From NCBI GenBank assembly GCA_032164245.1, contig JAVMKO010000003.1, forward strand, positions 132,811,924 through 132,875,923: a stretch of 64,000 bases of DNA, read 5' to 3'. A program made the translations under genes and the position numbers. Below, one piece after another: positions 1 to 10,411 of this stretch (positions are counted from its first letter, which is position 1; the number at the start of each line of letters is the position of its first letter). The stretch comes from Sternotherus odoratus (Eukaryota > Chordata > Testudines > Kinosternidae). The notes under the pieces were generated by a model that did not search any database, was not told where the DNA came from, and saw only the letters and a program-made list of their open reading frames with translations.

Positions 1-689
1 AAATGGGAGAGATTCTTGGGGCTGCAAGAAGGGTTTAGATGTGCACACCCACCGCATCCTCTAATTGAGCCGCTGGGTCACATAAATCCATAAATAAGAA
101 AACTGGTGTTACAGTATGAGGCTTTTGTGCTGCCACATTAACAGCAGGAAGGCAGCTTTCCAGTGTCGCTTCCTTAACCTTTGGGGGAAGCAAAATTCTG
201 CCTTGGCGATGCATCCGTGTGTGTCGGTGGCATTCTGGCAAACAGACTTCTGGATCTTTGATGAGTACGACGGCCTCCCAGTCGAAGGGCTTGAGTATGT
301 GCGTTCATGCTACTCTCTAAAATTCTACGCTAGCTAGCAGCGGAATCAGGGAGTGAAAAAGTCGAAAGAAAGAAGACAGTGTTCATTGTAGGCATCGCAT
401 TTCAAGCCTGAGGACCAGAAAAGTCAGGGAATATTTAAAACAAAGAAATGTGGGGGAGGGGGCAGTAAGCTGGGAAACATAGACCTAATTTAGCTTTGTT
501 TACCAGTCAGTGGTGGCAGACTGGATCAGCCCAGCCGAGGTGAATTTCAGCCATTCCTACTACCACTCGTGTTCTCTTAATAGCCTTCCAAACCATTCAC
601 TATGCAGCCTCCGCTTACAGTTTGCCTGTATTCAGGAAAACAGGCCTAAAGTTTTTCTCCTCCATTGACTGGCTCTTTTCTGTGACCTT
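1..689. other. Unassigned sequence at window start
   Basis: No repeat or gene is recognised. A 73-codon open frame on the plus strand (116-337) has no start context, splice sites or domain that I can recognise, and it overlaps an equally long frame on the other strand, so it is probably chance. The stretch is AT-rich after position 340. Confidence 0.4.
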
Positions 690-1650
690 AGAATCATAGA
701 TTCCATGGCCAGAAGGGAGCATTGTGATCATCTAGTCCGACCTCCTCTATAACACAGGCCATACAGCATCCCCAAAATAATTCCTAGAGCATATGTTTTG
801 CTTAAACATCCAATCTTGATTTTAAAATTGCCAGTGATGGTGAATCTATCACAACCCTTGATAAATTGTTTCACCTGCTAATTGTTAAAAATTTACACCT
901 TATTTCCAGTCTGAATGTGTTCCAGTTAAACTTCTGTCCATTGGATCATATCACGCCTTTTCCTGCTAGACTGAAGAAACCACTATTAAATACCCCAGGG
1001 GAAGGAACTTCCACAGCATGACCAAATCATGCTTTAGTCTTCTCTTTAATAAAAAAAAATAGATTTGATCTCTTTGAGCTCTATAAAGCATGTTTTCAGA
1101 TCCTTTCTCTTGGCTTTTCTCTGAACTATCTACAATGCATCAACATCTTCCTTGAACTGTGAACACCAGAACTAGACACAGTACTCCAGCAACAGTTGCA
1201 CCAGTGCCAAGTACAGAAGTAAATAACCTCTCTCCTCCTATTCAAGATTCCCCAATTTATGTATCCCAGGATTACCATTAGCTCTTTCAGCGAGCTCATA
1301 ATCAGCTGATGATCTACCCCCACACCCACATCTTTTTCAGAATCACTGCTTCCCATCATGGACATATGCCCTACATCCTTTGTTCCTAGAGGAATACATT
1401 TGCATTCAGCTGTATTCAAACATATATTGTTTGCTTGCACCCAATTTACTGAACGATCCAGATTGCTATGTCGATGACCTGTCCTCTTCATTATTTACTA
1501 CTTCCCCATTTTTTGTGTCACCTGCAATCTTTATCAGAGGTTACTTTGTTTTCTGCCAGGCCATTGGTACAAATGTTAAACAGTGTAAGGTCAAGAACCA
1601 GCCCCAGTCAGACCACTAGAAACACACCCACTCAATGACAATTCCCTATT
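690..1650 (-). mobile_element. CR1-type LINE, 3' end, decayed (minus strand)
   Basis: Read on the minus strand this is the end of the second ORF plus the 3' UTR of a chicken-repeat-1 (CR1) non-LTR retrotransposon. The plus strand opens at 690 with AATCATAGATTCCATGG, which is the reverse of the ATTCTATG-like CR1 terminus, followed by the characteristic GATCATCTAGTCCGACCTCC. Further in, the minus strand encodes a broken but recognisable C-terminal reverse-transcriptase segment (roughly 1150-1350) with LGYI, GI, R-REVI spacing and a final W-C-x-S block. The 5' part of the element is missing, which is the usual 5' truncation for this family. Frameshifts and stops show an old, inactive copy. Confidence 0.85.
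1126..1491 (-). pseudogene. CR1 reverse-transcriptase C-terminal remnant
   Basis: This 121-codon open frame lies inside the CR1 element. Residues about 58-85 include a VDHQL-like start, then LGYINWGILNRRREVI, which fits the end of the CR1 reverse-transcriptase domain. The reading leaves the family pattern soon after (the expected LY-ALVRP-LEYC is frameshifted), so no functional enzyme is made. No catalytic YADD block is present; it would lie upstream in the missing part of the element. Confidence 0.65.
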
Positions 1651-1903
1651 TACAAATACATTTTGAGACTTATCAGTTAGCCAGCTCAGTAAACCCTTTT
1701 CCTGTCTTCTCCGTCACAGGCCCTTTGATGCCAGCCTCATCGCTCTGCTCTCCGTGCTCCTTTCCAACTTTCCCTCTCACTCTCCTGAACCTTTCTTCTC
1801 CCCACACCTTTGCTTATCCCCATCAGTGTTCTCTTTCCTTCGTCTTTCAAGTTACCTGCATGACTTTCTCTTCTTCTCCCCACACACATACCCTAAGCTA
1901 AGG
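1651..1903. other. Pyrimidine-rich stretch between repeats
   Basis: The plus strand from about 1690 to 1895 is strongly enriched in C and T with repeated CTCTCC, TTCTCC and CCTTTC words. It gives spurious 70-90 codon open frames. No family is recognised. Confidence 0.5.
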
Positions 1904-2635
1904 CAGAGGTGGGCAAACAACGTCCCGTGGGCCGTATCCAGCCTGCAGGACCATTCTGCCGGCCTTTGAGTTCCCAGCCGGAGAGGCTGCCCCCCAGCCT
2001 TTCCCCTGCTGTCCTCCTTCCCCTGCACCCTCAGCTTGCCGTTCCACCAGTGCTCTGGGTGGTGGGGCTGTGAGCTCCTGCCAGGCAGCACAGCTGTGAG
2101 AACCACTGTCCTGCCCTGGTGCTCTAGACTGCACAGCAGCATGGTTGGCTCTGGCTGGGCGACATCATGGCCGAGCGACATGGCTGCCAGTCCTGGTGCT
2201 CTGAGCGGCCCGGTAAGGGGGTGGGAAGTGGAGGGATTGGATAAGGGGGAGGGAGTCTCAGGGGGTAGTGAGGGGACAGAGGGCAGTTGGATGCTGCAGA
2301 GGTTCTGCGGGGTGGTCAGAGGTGGGGGAGGTGGATAGGGCTTGGGAGTCCCAGGGAGCCTGTCGGGGATAGGGGTGTGGATAGGGATTAGCGCAGGCAG
2401 GGAACGGGGAGCAGAGGGGTTGGATGGGGGTGGGGTCCCAGGGAGGGGCAGTCAGGGGACAAGGAGCAGGAGGGTTGGATGGGTCAGGAGTTCTGAGGGG
2501 GGAAGTCAGGGGATGGGAAGTTAGTGGAAGGGGGCAAATAGGTTGTGGGGGGCAGGCTGTTTGGGGAGGCACAGCCTTCCCTATCTGACCCTCCATGCTG
2601 TTTCGGAACCCCAATTTGGCTCTCAGGCCAAAAAG
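1904..2635 (-). mobile_element. hAT-like non-autonomous DNA transposon, one end decayed
   Basis: The left end is CAGAGGTGGGCAAAC, identical to the right terminus of the complete copy at 20363-21270 read in reverse. The right part (about 2560-2635, reversed) matches that copy's left part, including ACTTTTTGGCCTGAG and GGAAGGCTGTGCCTCCCC. The last dozen or so bases of the second terminus are altered or lost, so no target duplication can be confirmed. The interior is a G-rich run of GGGAG/GGTTGGAT words (the reverse of the C-rich interior at 20460-20580). There is no transposase. Confidence 0.7.
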
Positions 2636-2639
2636 TCAA

Positions 2640-2892
2640 GTCTAGTCTACCGATTATGTCAGTCTAACTTACTTTGCTCTGGGGCTGTGAACCACTCCCT
2701 CCCCTCCGAGTGACACAAGTTTTGTGTTGTCCACGCTGGCGCTATGTTAGCAGGAGACAACCCGCCGACATAGCTTCCGCTTCTCACTGAGGTGGAGTAA
2801 TTATGCCGACGGGAGAGCGCTCTCCCATTGGCATAGTGCATTTTCACCAGACGCGCTACAGCGGCACAGCTACAATGTAGACTTGTCCACAT
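2640..2892. mobile_element. GTCTACAC-terminus MITE (family 2), diverged
   Basis: The right end, ACAATGTAGACTTGTCC, and the interior GCCGACGGGAGAGCG followed by CGCTACAGCGGCACAGCT resemble the copy at 50814-51080. The left end (TAGTCTACC) is weak and abuts the preceding hAT-like element, so the exact start is uncertain. It is a short non-autonomous DNA element without coding capacity. Confidence 0.5.
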
Positions 2893-3963
2893 GCTCGCAC
2901 ATACATATAAAACAAAACACTCTCTCCCCAGAAAATTGTGTAACTACCATACCATTTGCCAACCACCACACAGATCACTGTACACATATGTTGCATGTGT
3001 TTCCCTCACTCTTTGTCTGTCTTCTCTATTTAGATTCAATAAATCAATAATAGTGATGTCTTCAGATCTCCTTTCTTCTCCCTGTGGTCTGGAAACATTA
3101 TGTCAGATTCCATTGACTCAGTCCACACCACTGGCAGCTAAGTATGAAGAGACATAGTGGTTTCCTCATTGCCCTAACTCTGAATTCCTTCTCCAAGCTT
3201 AAGAGCTAGTCAGTTATCTGGAGTAACACTGCTTCTGACTTGCACTTAATCCATATAGCGATTGTTGTTTCTGTATTGTTGTATTTCCTTTTAAACTCTC
3301 TCATAAGAAAGCTTTTAATGAAAATCAAGTAGCAAGGGCATCAGCTTTTACTGGGAAAAATATACTGACATTCATGTGTTCCCATGGAGATATGCTTCCT
3401 GTATAAAAGTCCAGCTTTACAGAATATTCCAGCTATACTGCTCACCTCGCTATCCCAACCTTTGACTTCAGGATGTAAATTTAAGATTTGCTAGTAACAG
3501 CAGAAGTCTGGTATGCAAACATTTTATTTCTCCCTTTTTCTAGATTACAACAATTCTTTCCCTCTAATTTTTAGTAGCACTGGTTCTGCTTGAACATCAC
3601 TCTCTTTAATTTCTCTCCTTACATCATCCCTCTTTTCTCCTTTTGCTAAGAGAAGAATTTTAGAGAGGGGTTTGTTTTGTTTTATTTGCAAAAGCATTTG
3701 AAATGGATCCTTCAGTGTTAGGTGAGCTATGGATATCTAGGGATCAGGCTGGTTCAGACTAATAATTGCTTTTTCACCTCTGGGATCTATGCTCTAACAT
3801 AGCCTTTGACTAAAGTGCCTATAAATCAATCTGGTAATCATTGTCCTTATTATAAAATGTGTACCACTCGAATCTCTATTGAGATTGGATAAGAAGCTTT
3901 TTGATTCAGGCAACTGCATTTATGGCAAAGCTCCTGTAGCCTTCATTTAAAATAAATCTGAGA

Positions 3964-4025
3964 CCAAATCCATCCCTGGTGTAACTCCATTGGTCTCTAT
4001 GGAATTACACCAGGGATGAATTTGG
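3964..4025. repeat. Short foldback repeat, 27-bp arms
   Basis: Arms 3964-3990 and 3999-4025 are inverted repeats matching at 25 of 27 positions around an 8-base loop. The arms carry the words CCTGGTGTAA and CTCCAT that recur in other palindromes of this window. It encodes nothing. Confidence 0.7.
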
Positions 4026-6002
4026 CCAGACATATTTGTCATCAGAAATATTTTATATCAGCAGTAGCATAGATAAACGAGGGTAGTCATCGCATAAGTC
4101 CCATCTAGAGATTTTTAAGTTGCCTCTGTTATTACCTCAGGCCCCTACCTTACCTTAGGCTGAATGGAATGATAAGGTCCAACTTGTCAGGACTTATTAC
4201 TTATTCACAAAACCATCACACCTTTGACACATCTGTCAGTTTTAGACAAAAACCGAATGAGCAAGGATGCTGAAGTTTCCTTTCAGCACACTGGAAGGCA
4301 GTCAGTCCTTTTTAACCACACCCTCAAGGCTTTCATGTCAGGGCTTAGTTACAATGACAGAGCCGTGTGAGGGAGCTATCATTTTTCCTGTCTATACTGT
4401 ACTTAGCTTCTGGACAGAGTATACAGGGCTCCTTGTATTTCAAGAAAATTCAACTTTTGTGTCTAGTTTTTAAAAACATTTATTACAGAGTGTAAAAGGT
4501 ATCAGACATCCCATTTTATGCTAGAGTGTGGCTTAGGCAAAGCAGTTGCTTTTATTTATTTATTTTGTATCATGAAAAATAAAAACTCTATGTTGCCACC
4601 CTTCAGAGATCCTTGTTTTGTAAAAACAAACCGCAAAATACCAGCACCAGTAATGTAAAATAATAATTTTAAAAAAACTAAGAAAGGCAAAGAGATCACA
4701 CACTAGCACAATTTGTTTCTAATGAGTTTGTGGTCAAATCTGTAATTTTAAATGTAACAGTGTTGTTAAAAAATAGTAGATTAATGTGAAAGTCACTAGG
4801 GACTGCAGGAAGCATTATATGCTATGGTGTACATGACTAATGTTTATGGTATAAGAGACAGATGGATAAACATGGTTGATTTATGAAAATTCTAAGTGCT
4901 ACAGAATTTATGTATTCCAACAATTGGTTTTAGGTGGCATTTAAAATGAAATTAAATTAAATGTGCAGTTTCATTTTATGTGAGTTTTATTAGCCACCTC
5001 TGGCCAGATCCTGAGCAATTTACTGAATCCTTAGTCATACGTATTTCCACTGACGTTGAGGATTTGCCTCCAAGTTTTCAACCCATGGATAATCCTGTTT
5101 TCACTGTCATCTTGCCGTCTCAGTACAACAAACAGCAATTTTTAGGTAAATTATTTCAACTTTAAATTTTCTTGTAATAATATACACTAAACACATCAAA
5201 GGAATAAAGTAAGGAAGAAACACACACTTTCTTTTTTTCAGTTCCCGTGCCCAGCTAAATTAGTGGTCACAATAAATAGGAACACTACTATTTAGCATTT
5301 GAAATTTTTAATAGAATATAAGACGAGCAACAAAAGAACTTGTTTAAAAGAAAGTTCTTCAGTCACATTGCATGCAGAACTGAGGTCTGAGCTTTACTTC
5401 AGAACTCTGCTAATTCATCCAAACCCTGATTGTAATATGCTAGTTATCTAAGGAGTTTTCCCATATTTACTGTTAGTTTGCTAACCCTTCCTGAACACAC
5501 TTGGCTTTTACATGTTACAATATGTGTGTTTTTTTCATTGACAGTAGACGCCTAAAGAGAGAGTCAAGTTTTAAATGATATTTTCCCCTCATGTTTAAAC
5601 CCTTTCAAAAAATGCCTGCAAATTTTTGTTTTTAACATTCTATTGTTTCCTTGCAGAGCAGTTCATAATGTGAAGAATGGGATATTTGAATATACCCTAT
5701 CTCTTTCCTATAACATTATTTCTGCTATAATTTTTAATTTGTGATGAACAAAGCCAAGCACACATGTTCACTAACATAGATCTAGTAAAACTGTTCTTCC
5801 TTTTATGTCTATTCATCTCTGTTAATAGCCCATCTTTAATAATAATAATAAATAAGAAATCCCTTTATAGTCTCTGTTCGGTGACATAGAAGGAAATCAA
5901 TTCAGCTCTGAATGTAGAAGCTGGAAAAGTTGATACATGAAACAATAATGTAGACTAAACTGGCAAAGAGAACTTTTAATACTTTTATATGTCTGTTGTG
6001 TG

Positions 6003-6115
6003 TCATTGCTATTGAGCCTGATTCTGATATCTTACCAGTTTTATATTGATGTAATTCCTTTGACTTCAGTGGAGTTATTCATGAAGTCCACTGGGGGTGA
6101 GAGCAGCATCACACC
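6003..6115. repeat. Diverged palindromic repeat
   Basis: It starts with GCCTGATTCTGAT and contains TTGATGTAATTCCTTTGACT followed by CAGTGGAGTTATTCATGAAG. This order, with a GACTTCAGTGG-like centre, matches the palindrome class also seen at 28108-28203, 33327-33385, 58515-58605 and 62629-62698. The arms are diverged. Confidence 0.45.
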
Positions 6116-6136
6116 CACTGTATCAGCTCTTTAATT

Positions 6137-6154
6137 TGTGTGTGTGTGTGTGTG
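6137..6154. repeat. (TG)n microsatellite
   Basis: Nine uninterrupted TG dinucleotides, followed by a CATATATG tail. Confidence 0.9.
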
Positions 6155-6579
6155 CATATATGTGATCTTTTTATTTTAAAATATTACATAAGGGGATGCA
6201 ACATACTCATCAAATGAGCCTGAAATACACTGAAAAAATAATGACTTGATCTGTTTCGTATTCCACACTCACCCCCAATTTATCAGAAAGATGAATGAAG
6301 GTGCAACATGGACAGAGTAATAAAATGTCGAACAACTAGATCACCAAAAATAATGACATATTCCTTATTCTAATTTATTAAAATGTGATGAGCTGCAAAT
6401 TACACTTTAACCCTTTAATCTAAATCTCTTGAGTGTAATTAAAATCATCCAATGTTTATGGAGCAAGAAATCCAAGATTTTTTTTTGTCAGTTGTTAAAG
6501 AAAATCCACTCACCATGCTGGTTTTCTCAGCCTTAGCAACTATGTGGTTTCTGCAGATTCATACGGGTTGCCAATAGAG

Positions 6580-6639
6580 GATTCAGCTGCTACTGAAGTC
6601 AATGACAAGACTCCCATTGACTTCCATGGCAGCTGAATC
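6580..6639. repeat. Foldback repeat with GAAGTCAATG core
   Basis: Arms 6580-6604 and 6615-6639 match as inverted repeats at 22 of 25 positions, with outer ends GATTCAGCTGC and GCAGCTGAATC and a 10-base loop. It belongs to the same general palindrome class as 3964-4025. Confidence 0.7.
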
Positions 6640-6700
6640 ACGCCCTGAATGGGAGCCAGCAGATAAATTCTGGATGGTTAATAAATGTATCAGTTCTTAG

Positions 6701-6978
6701 CCCTGGTCTACCCTGGTGGAGAGGGGGGAAGGGGGTGACCTAAGATATGAGAATAGCATAGCTGAAGTCGACGTATTTAGATTGACTTACCGCGGCATCT
6801 TCATGGTGCTGAGTCGACTTCTGCCGCTCCCCCATCGACTCCACCTGCACCTCTCGCAATGGTGTCGATGGGAGAGCATGCGGGGATCGATTTATCATGT
6901 CTAGACTAGATGCGATAAATCAACCCCCAAGAGATTGATTGCTACTCGCCAATCTGGCGGGTAGTGTAGACCTGCCCT
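6701..6978 (+). mobile_element. GTCTACAC-terminus MITE (family 1), full-length copy
   Basis: The left end is CCCTGGTCTACCCTGG and the right end GTAGTGTAGACCTGCCC, an imperfect inverted pair. The interior contains GACCTAAGATATG, AATAGCATAGCTGAAGTCGA, CTTACCGCGGCATCTTC and a GATTTATC-CGATAAATC palindrome, in the same order as the copies at 40071-40368 and 48471-48761 (the latter inverted). It has no open frame of its own and is a deletion-derived or miniature DNA transposon. The superfamily is not settled because the flanks show no clean target duplication. Confidence 0.75.
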
Positions 6979-7126
6979 TTGAAAAAATTGGGCCCAATGC
7001 AAAGTAAGGATAAGCAAGCATAAAGTAACAATCTGAAACAAGAGCAGGTAGGAGAGGAGCTGTAAGAGGAGCACTCCTTCAGCATTATATTACCAACATA
7101 ACAATGACATAAGACTGAGTGATTAA

Positions 7127-7303
7127 GGCCCCAGCTCAGCAAAGCATTTAAGCAAATCCTTGATTTTAAGCATGTGATTGATCCCACGCCTCTTCATTTA
7201 AGTATATGATTAATATTAAGCTTAAGTGCTTTACTGAATAGGGATGAGATAACTCACATACTTAAGGTTAATGCATGCTTAAGTGTTCTGCTGAATCTAG
7301 GCC
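7127..7303. repeat. Compound foldback repeat with TTAAGC words
   Basis: CAGCAAAGCATTTAAGC near 7137 pairs with CTTAAGTGCTTTACTG near 7220. A third partner, CTTAAGTGTTCTGCTGAAT, follows near 7279. The palindrome at 54178-54293 has the same AGCAAAGCACTTAAG / CTTAAGTGCTTTGGTG arms. Confidence 0.6.
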
Positions 7304-8448
7304 TAGATGCATATACCATTAAACAATCGCATTCAGAAAAAGTGGAAAGCTGTTACACAATTTCCAGACCTTTTAAGTCCAATCTCCTATCTCCCCTGCC
7401 TCTCTCACTATCTTTCTTTCTTGCTAGCTGGTGGAAGATGTTTTTAAAGCTCCAGTTCACCAAAAATGATAATGTTCATTGCTCCTCAATTGTAATTCAA
7501 ATTGCTCCATGCAGCCCCAAGCATGTGTTCAAACATATAATCAACCAAACAGGAGACCTGAATCTTGCCAATTGGAATACTGTAGGTCACAGATGCCACA
7601 TTTTTTTTTTCCAAAGCATAAATGGAGATAGGAAGATGATTGATAAAAGCTGGCCTTTGCTGTTCATTTTTGGTGTTCTGTTTCTGTAGTTTGGGTTATT
7701 TGGGTTCATGTCTCTTTGTGTCTGTGAGGGCTCCCCCCCCCCCCCTTCCTCTTTTCAGTATGGTCAGAGAAGCCGTGTTCATCACCTGGAGTGAAGGCTG
7801 ACAGGAATGAACACAGGCAGGAAGCAGCGTGACACACACATTGTCATGCATGACTGACCAGGAGCCATCAGCAGCAATTAAACATTGAATGCTCTGGATC
7901 TTTTTGGACAGGTTCAAGTTTCCTGGCACTGCTGTGATTGGATGTTTTGCACTGTTTCCCTGTAGTCAGTATATGACACATTCCCTTTTGCTTGCTCTTT
8001 TCTGTTATTTATTTTTGCACTGTAGTAGTGTTAACATATTTTCATAGCAAATCACGCCACATAAAATGGGTCCATTTTGAATGAGATTTCTGAGGCAGAC
8101 TAAAGGACAAACAGACAATAAAAAAGTTAAGCATTTAAAAACAACACTGCACTGTATTGTGTTAAAATCCTTTGATAAATCCTAGTTATATACAGAGGCC
8201 CCCTCAAAGAAATATCTGTTTTATTGTGAATGGCAAGGACCAGTGAAGATGGACATGAGTATTGGATTTAACCAAGTGGCTGTAATTTTATAATAATTTA
8301 AGGCAACAACAACAACAAAAAAACTCAGAGGCTTGTAAATTTTAGTTTGCACTAGCAGGTTGTGCACTAACTAGCTCGTGTGGACCCTGGGATCAGTTCA
8401 GTGGCTGGGATTTCTAGGGAAGATGTAGGAATGGCAGGAGCTGAATCT
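7304..8448. other. Unassigned sequence
   Basis: No gene or family is recognised. A 115-codon plus-strand frame (7342-7689) is low-complexity and lacks any motif. A run of 13 C residues lies at 7733-7745. Confidence 0.35.
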
Positions 8449-9010
8449 GCTGGGTAAGAACGGCTACTCCGGGTCAGACCAATGTTCCATCGAGCCCAGT
8501 ATCCTGTCTTCTGACAGTGGCCAATGCCAGGTGCCACAGAGGGAATGAACAGAACAGGCAATAGTCAAGTGTCGCCCATTCCCAGCTTCTGACAGATAGA
8601 GGCTAAGGACAGGCAGAGCATGAAGTTGCATCCCTAACCATCTTGGCTAATAGCCACTGATGGACCTGTCCTCCTATCCTCTAATTCTTTTCTGAACCCT
8701 GTTACAGTTTTGATCTTCACAACATCTGGTGGCAACAAGTTTCTGTGCATTGTGTGAAGTACTTCTTTTTGTTTTAAGCCTGCTGTCTCTTAATTTAATT
8801 GGGTGACCCCTAATTCTTGTGTGTTGTGAAGGAGTAAATAACACTTCCTTATTCACTTTCTCCACACCAGTCACGGTTTTATAGACCTCTGTTATATCCT
8901 CCCTTGTTCATCTCTTTTCCAAGCTGAAAAGTCCCAGTCTTTTTAATCTCTCCTCATACGGAAGCTGTTCCATACCCCTAATCATTTTTGTTGCTATTTC
9001 CGTGCATGCT
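8449..9010 (-). mobile_element. CR1-type LINE 3' end (minus strand)
   Basis: The plus strand carries GGGTCAGACCAATGTTCCAT, CCCAGTATCCTGTCTTCTGA and, further on, AAGCTGAAAAGTCCCAGTCT and CTAATCATTTTTGTTGC, which are reversed 3' UTR and ORF-end words of CR1-group LINEs. The subfamily differs from the one at 690-1650. The 5' part is absent, and no long frame survives. Confidence 0.75.
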
Positions 9011-9063
9011 CAGGAGTGGGGTCTGATGCTGACAGGTGCCAGCTCATGCATAGGCCTCATCTA

Positions 9064-9181
9064 GGTTGACCAGATGGAAAGTTTTAAAAATCGTGACGGG
9101 GAGGGAGGTAATAGGTGCCTATTTAAGAAAAAGCCCCCAAAATCAGGACTGCCCCTATAAAATCGGGACATTTGGTCACCC
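9064..9181 (+). mobile_element. 118-bp TA-flanked MITE, copy 1
   Basis: It is bounded by TA at 9062-9063 and 9182-9183. The termini (GGTTGACCAGAT and TTGGTCACCC) are inverted repeats, and the interior includes TAATAGGTGCCTATTTAAG and AAAAATCG / AATCGGGACA. Two further copies at 25580-25699 and 48046-48151 share the same order. TA target duplication with short inverted ends suggests the Tc1/mariner superfamily. Confidence 0.8.
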
Positions 9182-9229
9182 TAGCCTCACCAAACCCTGA
9201 CAAATGCATAGCTGGAAACCAGTTAGGCT

Positions 9230-10268
9230 CACCTGTGTGTTAAGTTTGTAAGAATGTGTTAAGTGTTTAGACTTTATGAATTGCTTGTAAGATGCTGCAT
9301 GTATTAATCTTACTTTTAACCTGGGGTACAGATGTTATATTAAGTTTTTGCATTGTAAGCCTCTGTAATTATTTTAATCATCAAACTGGAAAGAAGCATT
9401 AATTAATGTAGAAATGCTGGCGTCCTACAGAAGGTGTTAGGTCCTGCCCACCAAGGCTCATTGAAACCAAATGAGCCATTCTGAAACATCAAAGAAAAAA
9501 GACTGTTGATTGCTTCCCCCACCACACACACCTACACAGACACACACACCCATCAAGAGGAGACATGCGGGTGCACTCATTGCATCAGCTTGAACACTGG
9601 GGGACAGGAACTAAACAACCCTGACAAGAAGGAACTGTATGTCTGTGCTGCTTGAACTCTTAGGGACATAGATTTGTAAGAGTTCCCCAGTGCCTGGCCT
9701 GGATAACCCTAAAGTACATTGAGCTTGCACATTATAGCATCTTCCATTACTTTTTGGAACCTACGTCTGTAACTCATTTGTGTGTATTTATTTACCTGTT
9801 TTCACCATGTAAATAACTCTCATTTTTTTGTTAATAGGTCTTTAGTGTAGGACTGGCTCCAAGCACTGTCTTTAGTGTGAGATCTGAGGTACAATTGATC
9901 GGAGGTAAGTGACTAGTGAGTAACCTGAATATTGTTGTGATTTTTTTTGGTGTTGGGGACCATCAATCACAAAGGCAAACTTAGCTAGGTGGCAAGATAT
10001 ACCGAAGTACCCAAGGAGACAGTGTGTCTCCATGTTAAGGTGGTTATAGTGCACACTTGATAATTGGTTGGTGAAATATAAATATAGAACACACAACCGG
10101 TTTGAGGTTATGTCCTGATTTGTAACACTCTGCCCTGAGATTGGTACTCACTTTTATGAGACACTCTAGGCCGCTTGAAGTAAGCAACCTTCTGGTGTGA
10201 GGCTTGGAACCTACCCACAATGCTTGCTGAAACAGCAGTCGTGTCTGAGGTTCAAAGAGAGGTAGTGT
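9230..10268 (+). mobile_element. Probable LTR or LTR-retrotransposon-derived repeat
   Basis: The stretch starts near TGTGTGTTAAGTTTGTAAG and ends near GTAGTGTGACCA. It contains CATGTAAATAACTCTCA followed by GTCTTTAGTGTAGGA and GATCTGAGGTACAATTGA, then GTGGCAAGATA and a TGTCTCCATGTTAAG block. I recall this order from dispersed turtle repeats that behave like endogenous retroviral LTR sequence. No protease, polymerase or integrase frame is present, and the borders are approximate. It could instead be another class of dispersed repeat. Confidence 0.4.
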
Positions 10269-10272
10269 GACC

Positions 10273-10411
10273 ACCTTGAGGCTGGGGTGTTGGAACGATT
10301 TTTATAGTGGGCGTGCTGAAAGTCATTGAGTCAAACTGTAAACCCTGCATATGATGGAAACCACTTCAAGCCGGGGGATGTTGCCGCACCTCCAGAACCC
10401 TTAGTTCCAGT
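10273..10411 (+). mobile_element. Short DNA-transposon-like repeat with CTGGAAC termini
   Basis: The left end GGGTGTTGGAACGATTTTT and right end CTTAGTTCCAG form a weak inverted pair. The internal AACTGTAAACCCTGCATATG followed by GGAAACCACTTCAAGC is diagnostic of a dispersed reptile repeat. The element at 49960-50385 shows the same left terminus in reverse. Confidence 0.55.

Larger units (their letters stand above)
2893..6579. other. AT-rich unassigned stretch with two foldback repeats
   Basis: No exon or known long repeat is visible. It holds a hairpin repeat at 3964-4025, a related diverged palindrome at about 6003-6115 and a short TG microsatellite at 6137-6154. The remainder has the A/T-runs and low CpG typical of vertebrate intergenic or intronic DNA. 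Confidence 0.4.

Noticed and set aside
116..337. Possible terminal exon near the left edge
   Set aside because: The frame has no recognised homology, overlaps a similar frame on the opposite strand, and no clear acceptor site decides it.
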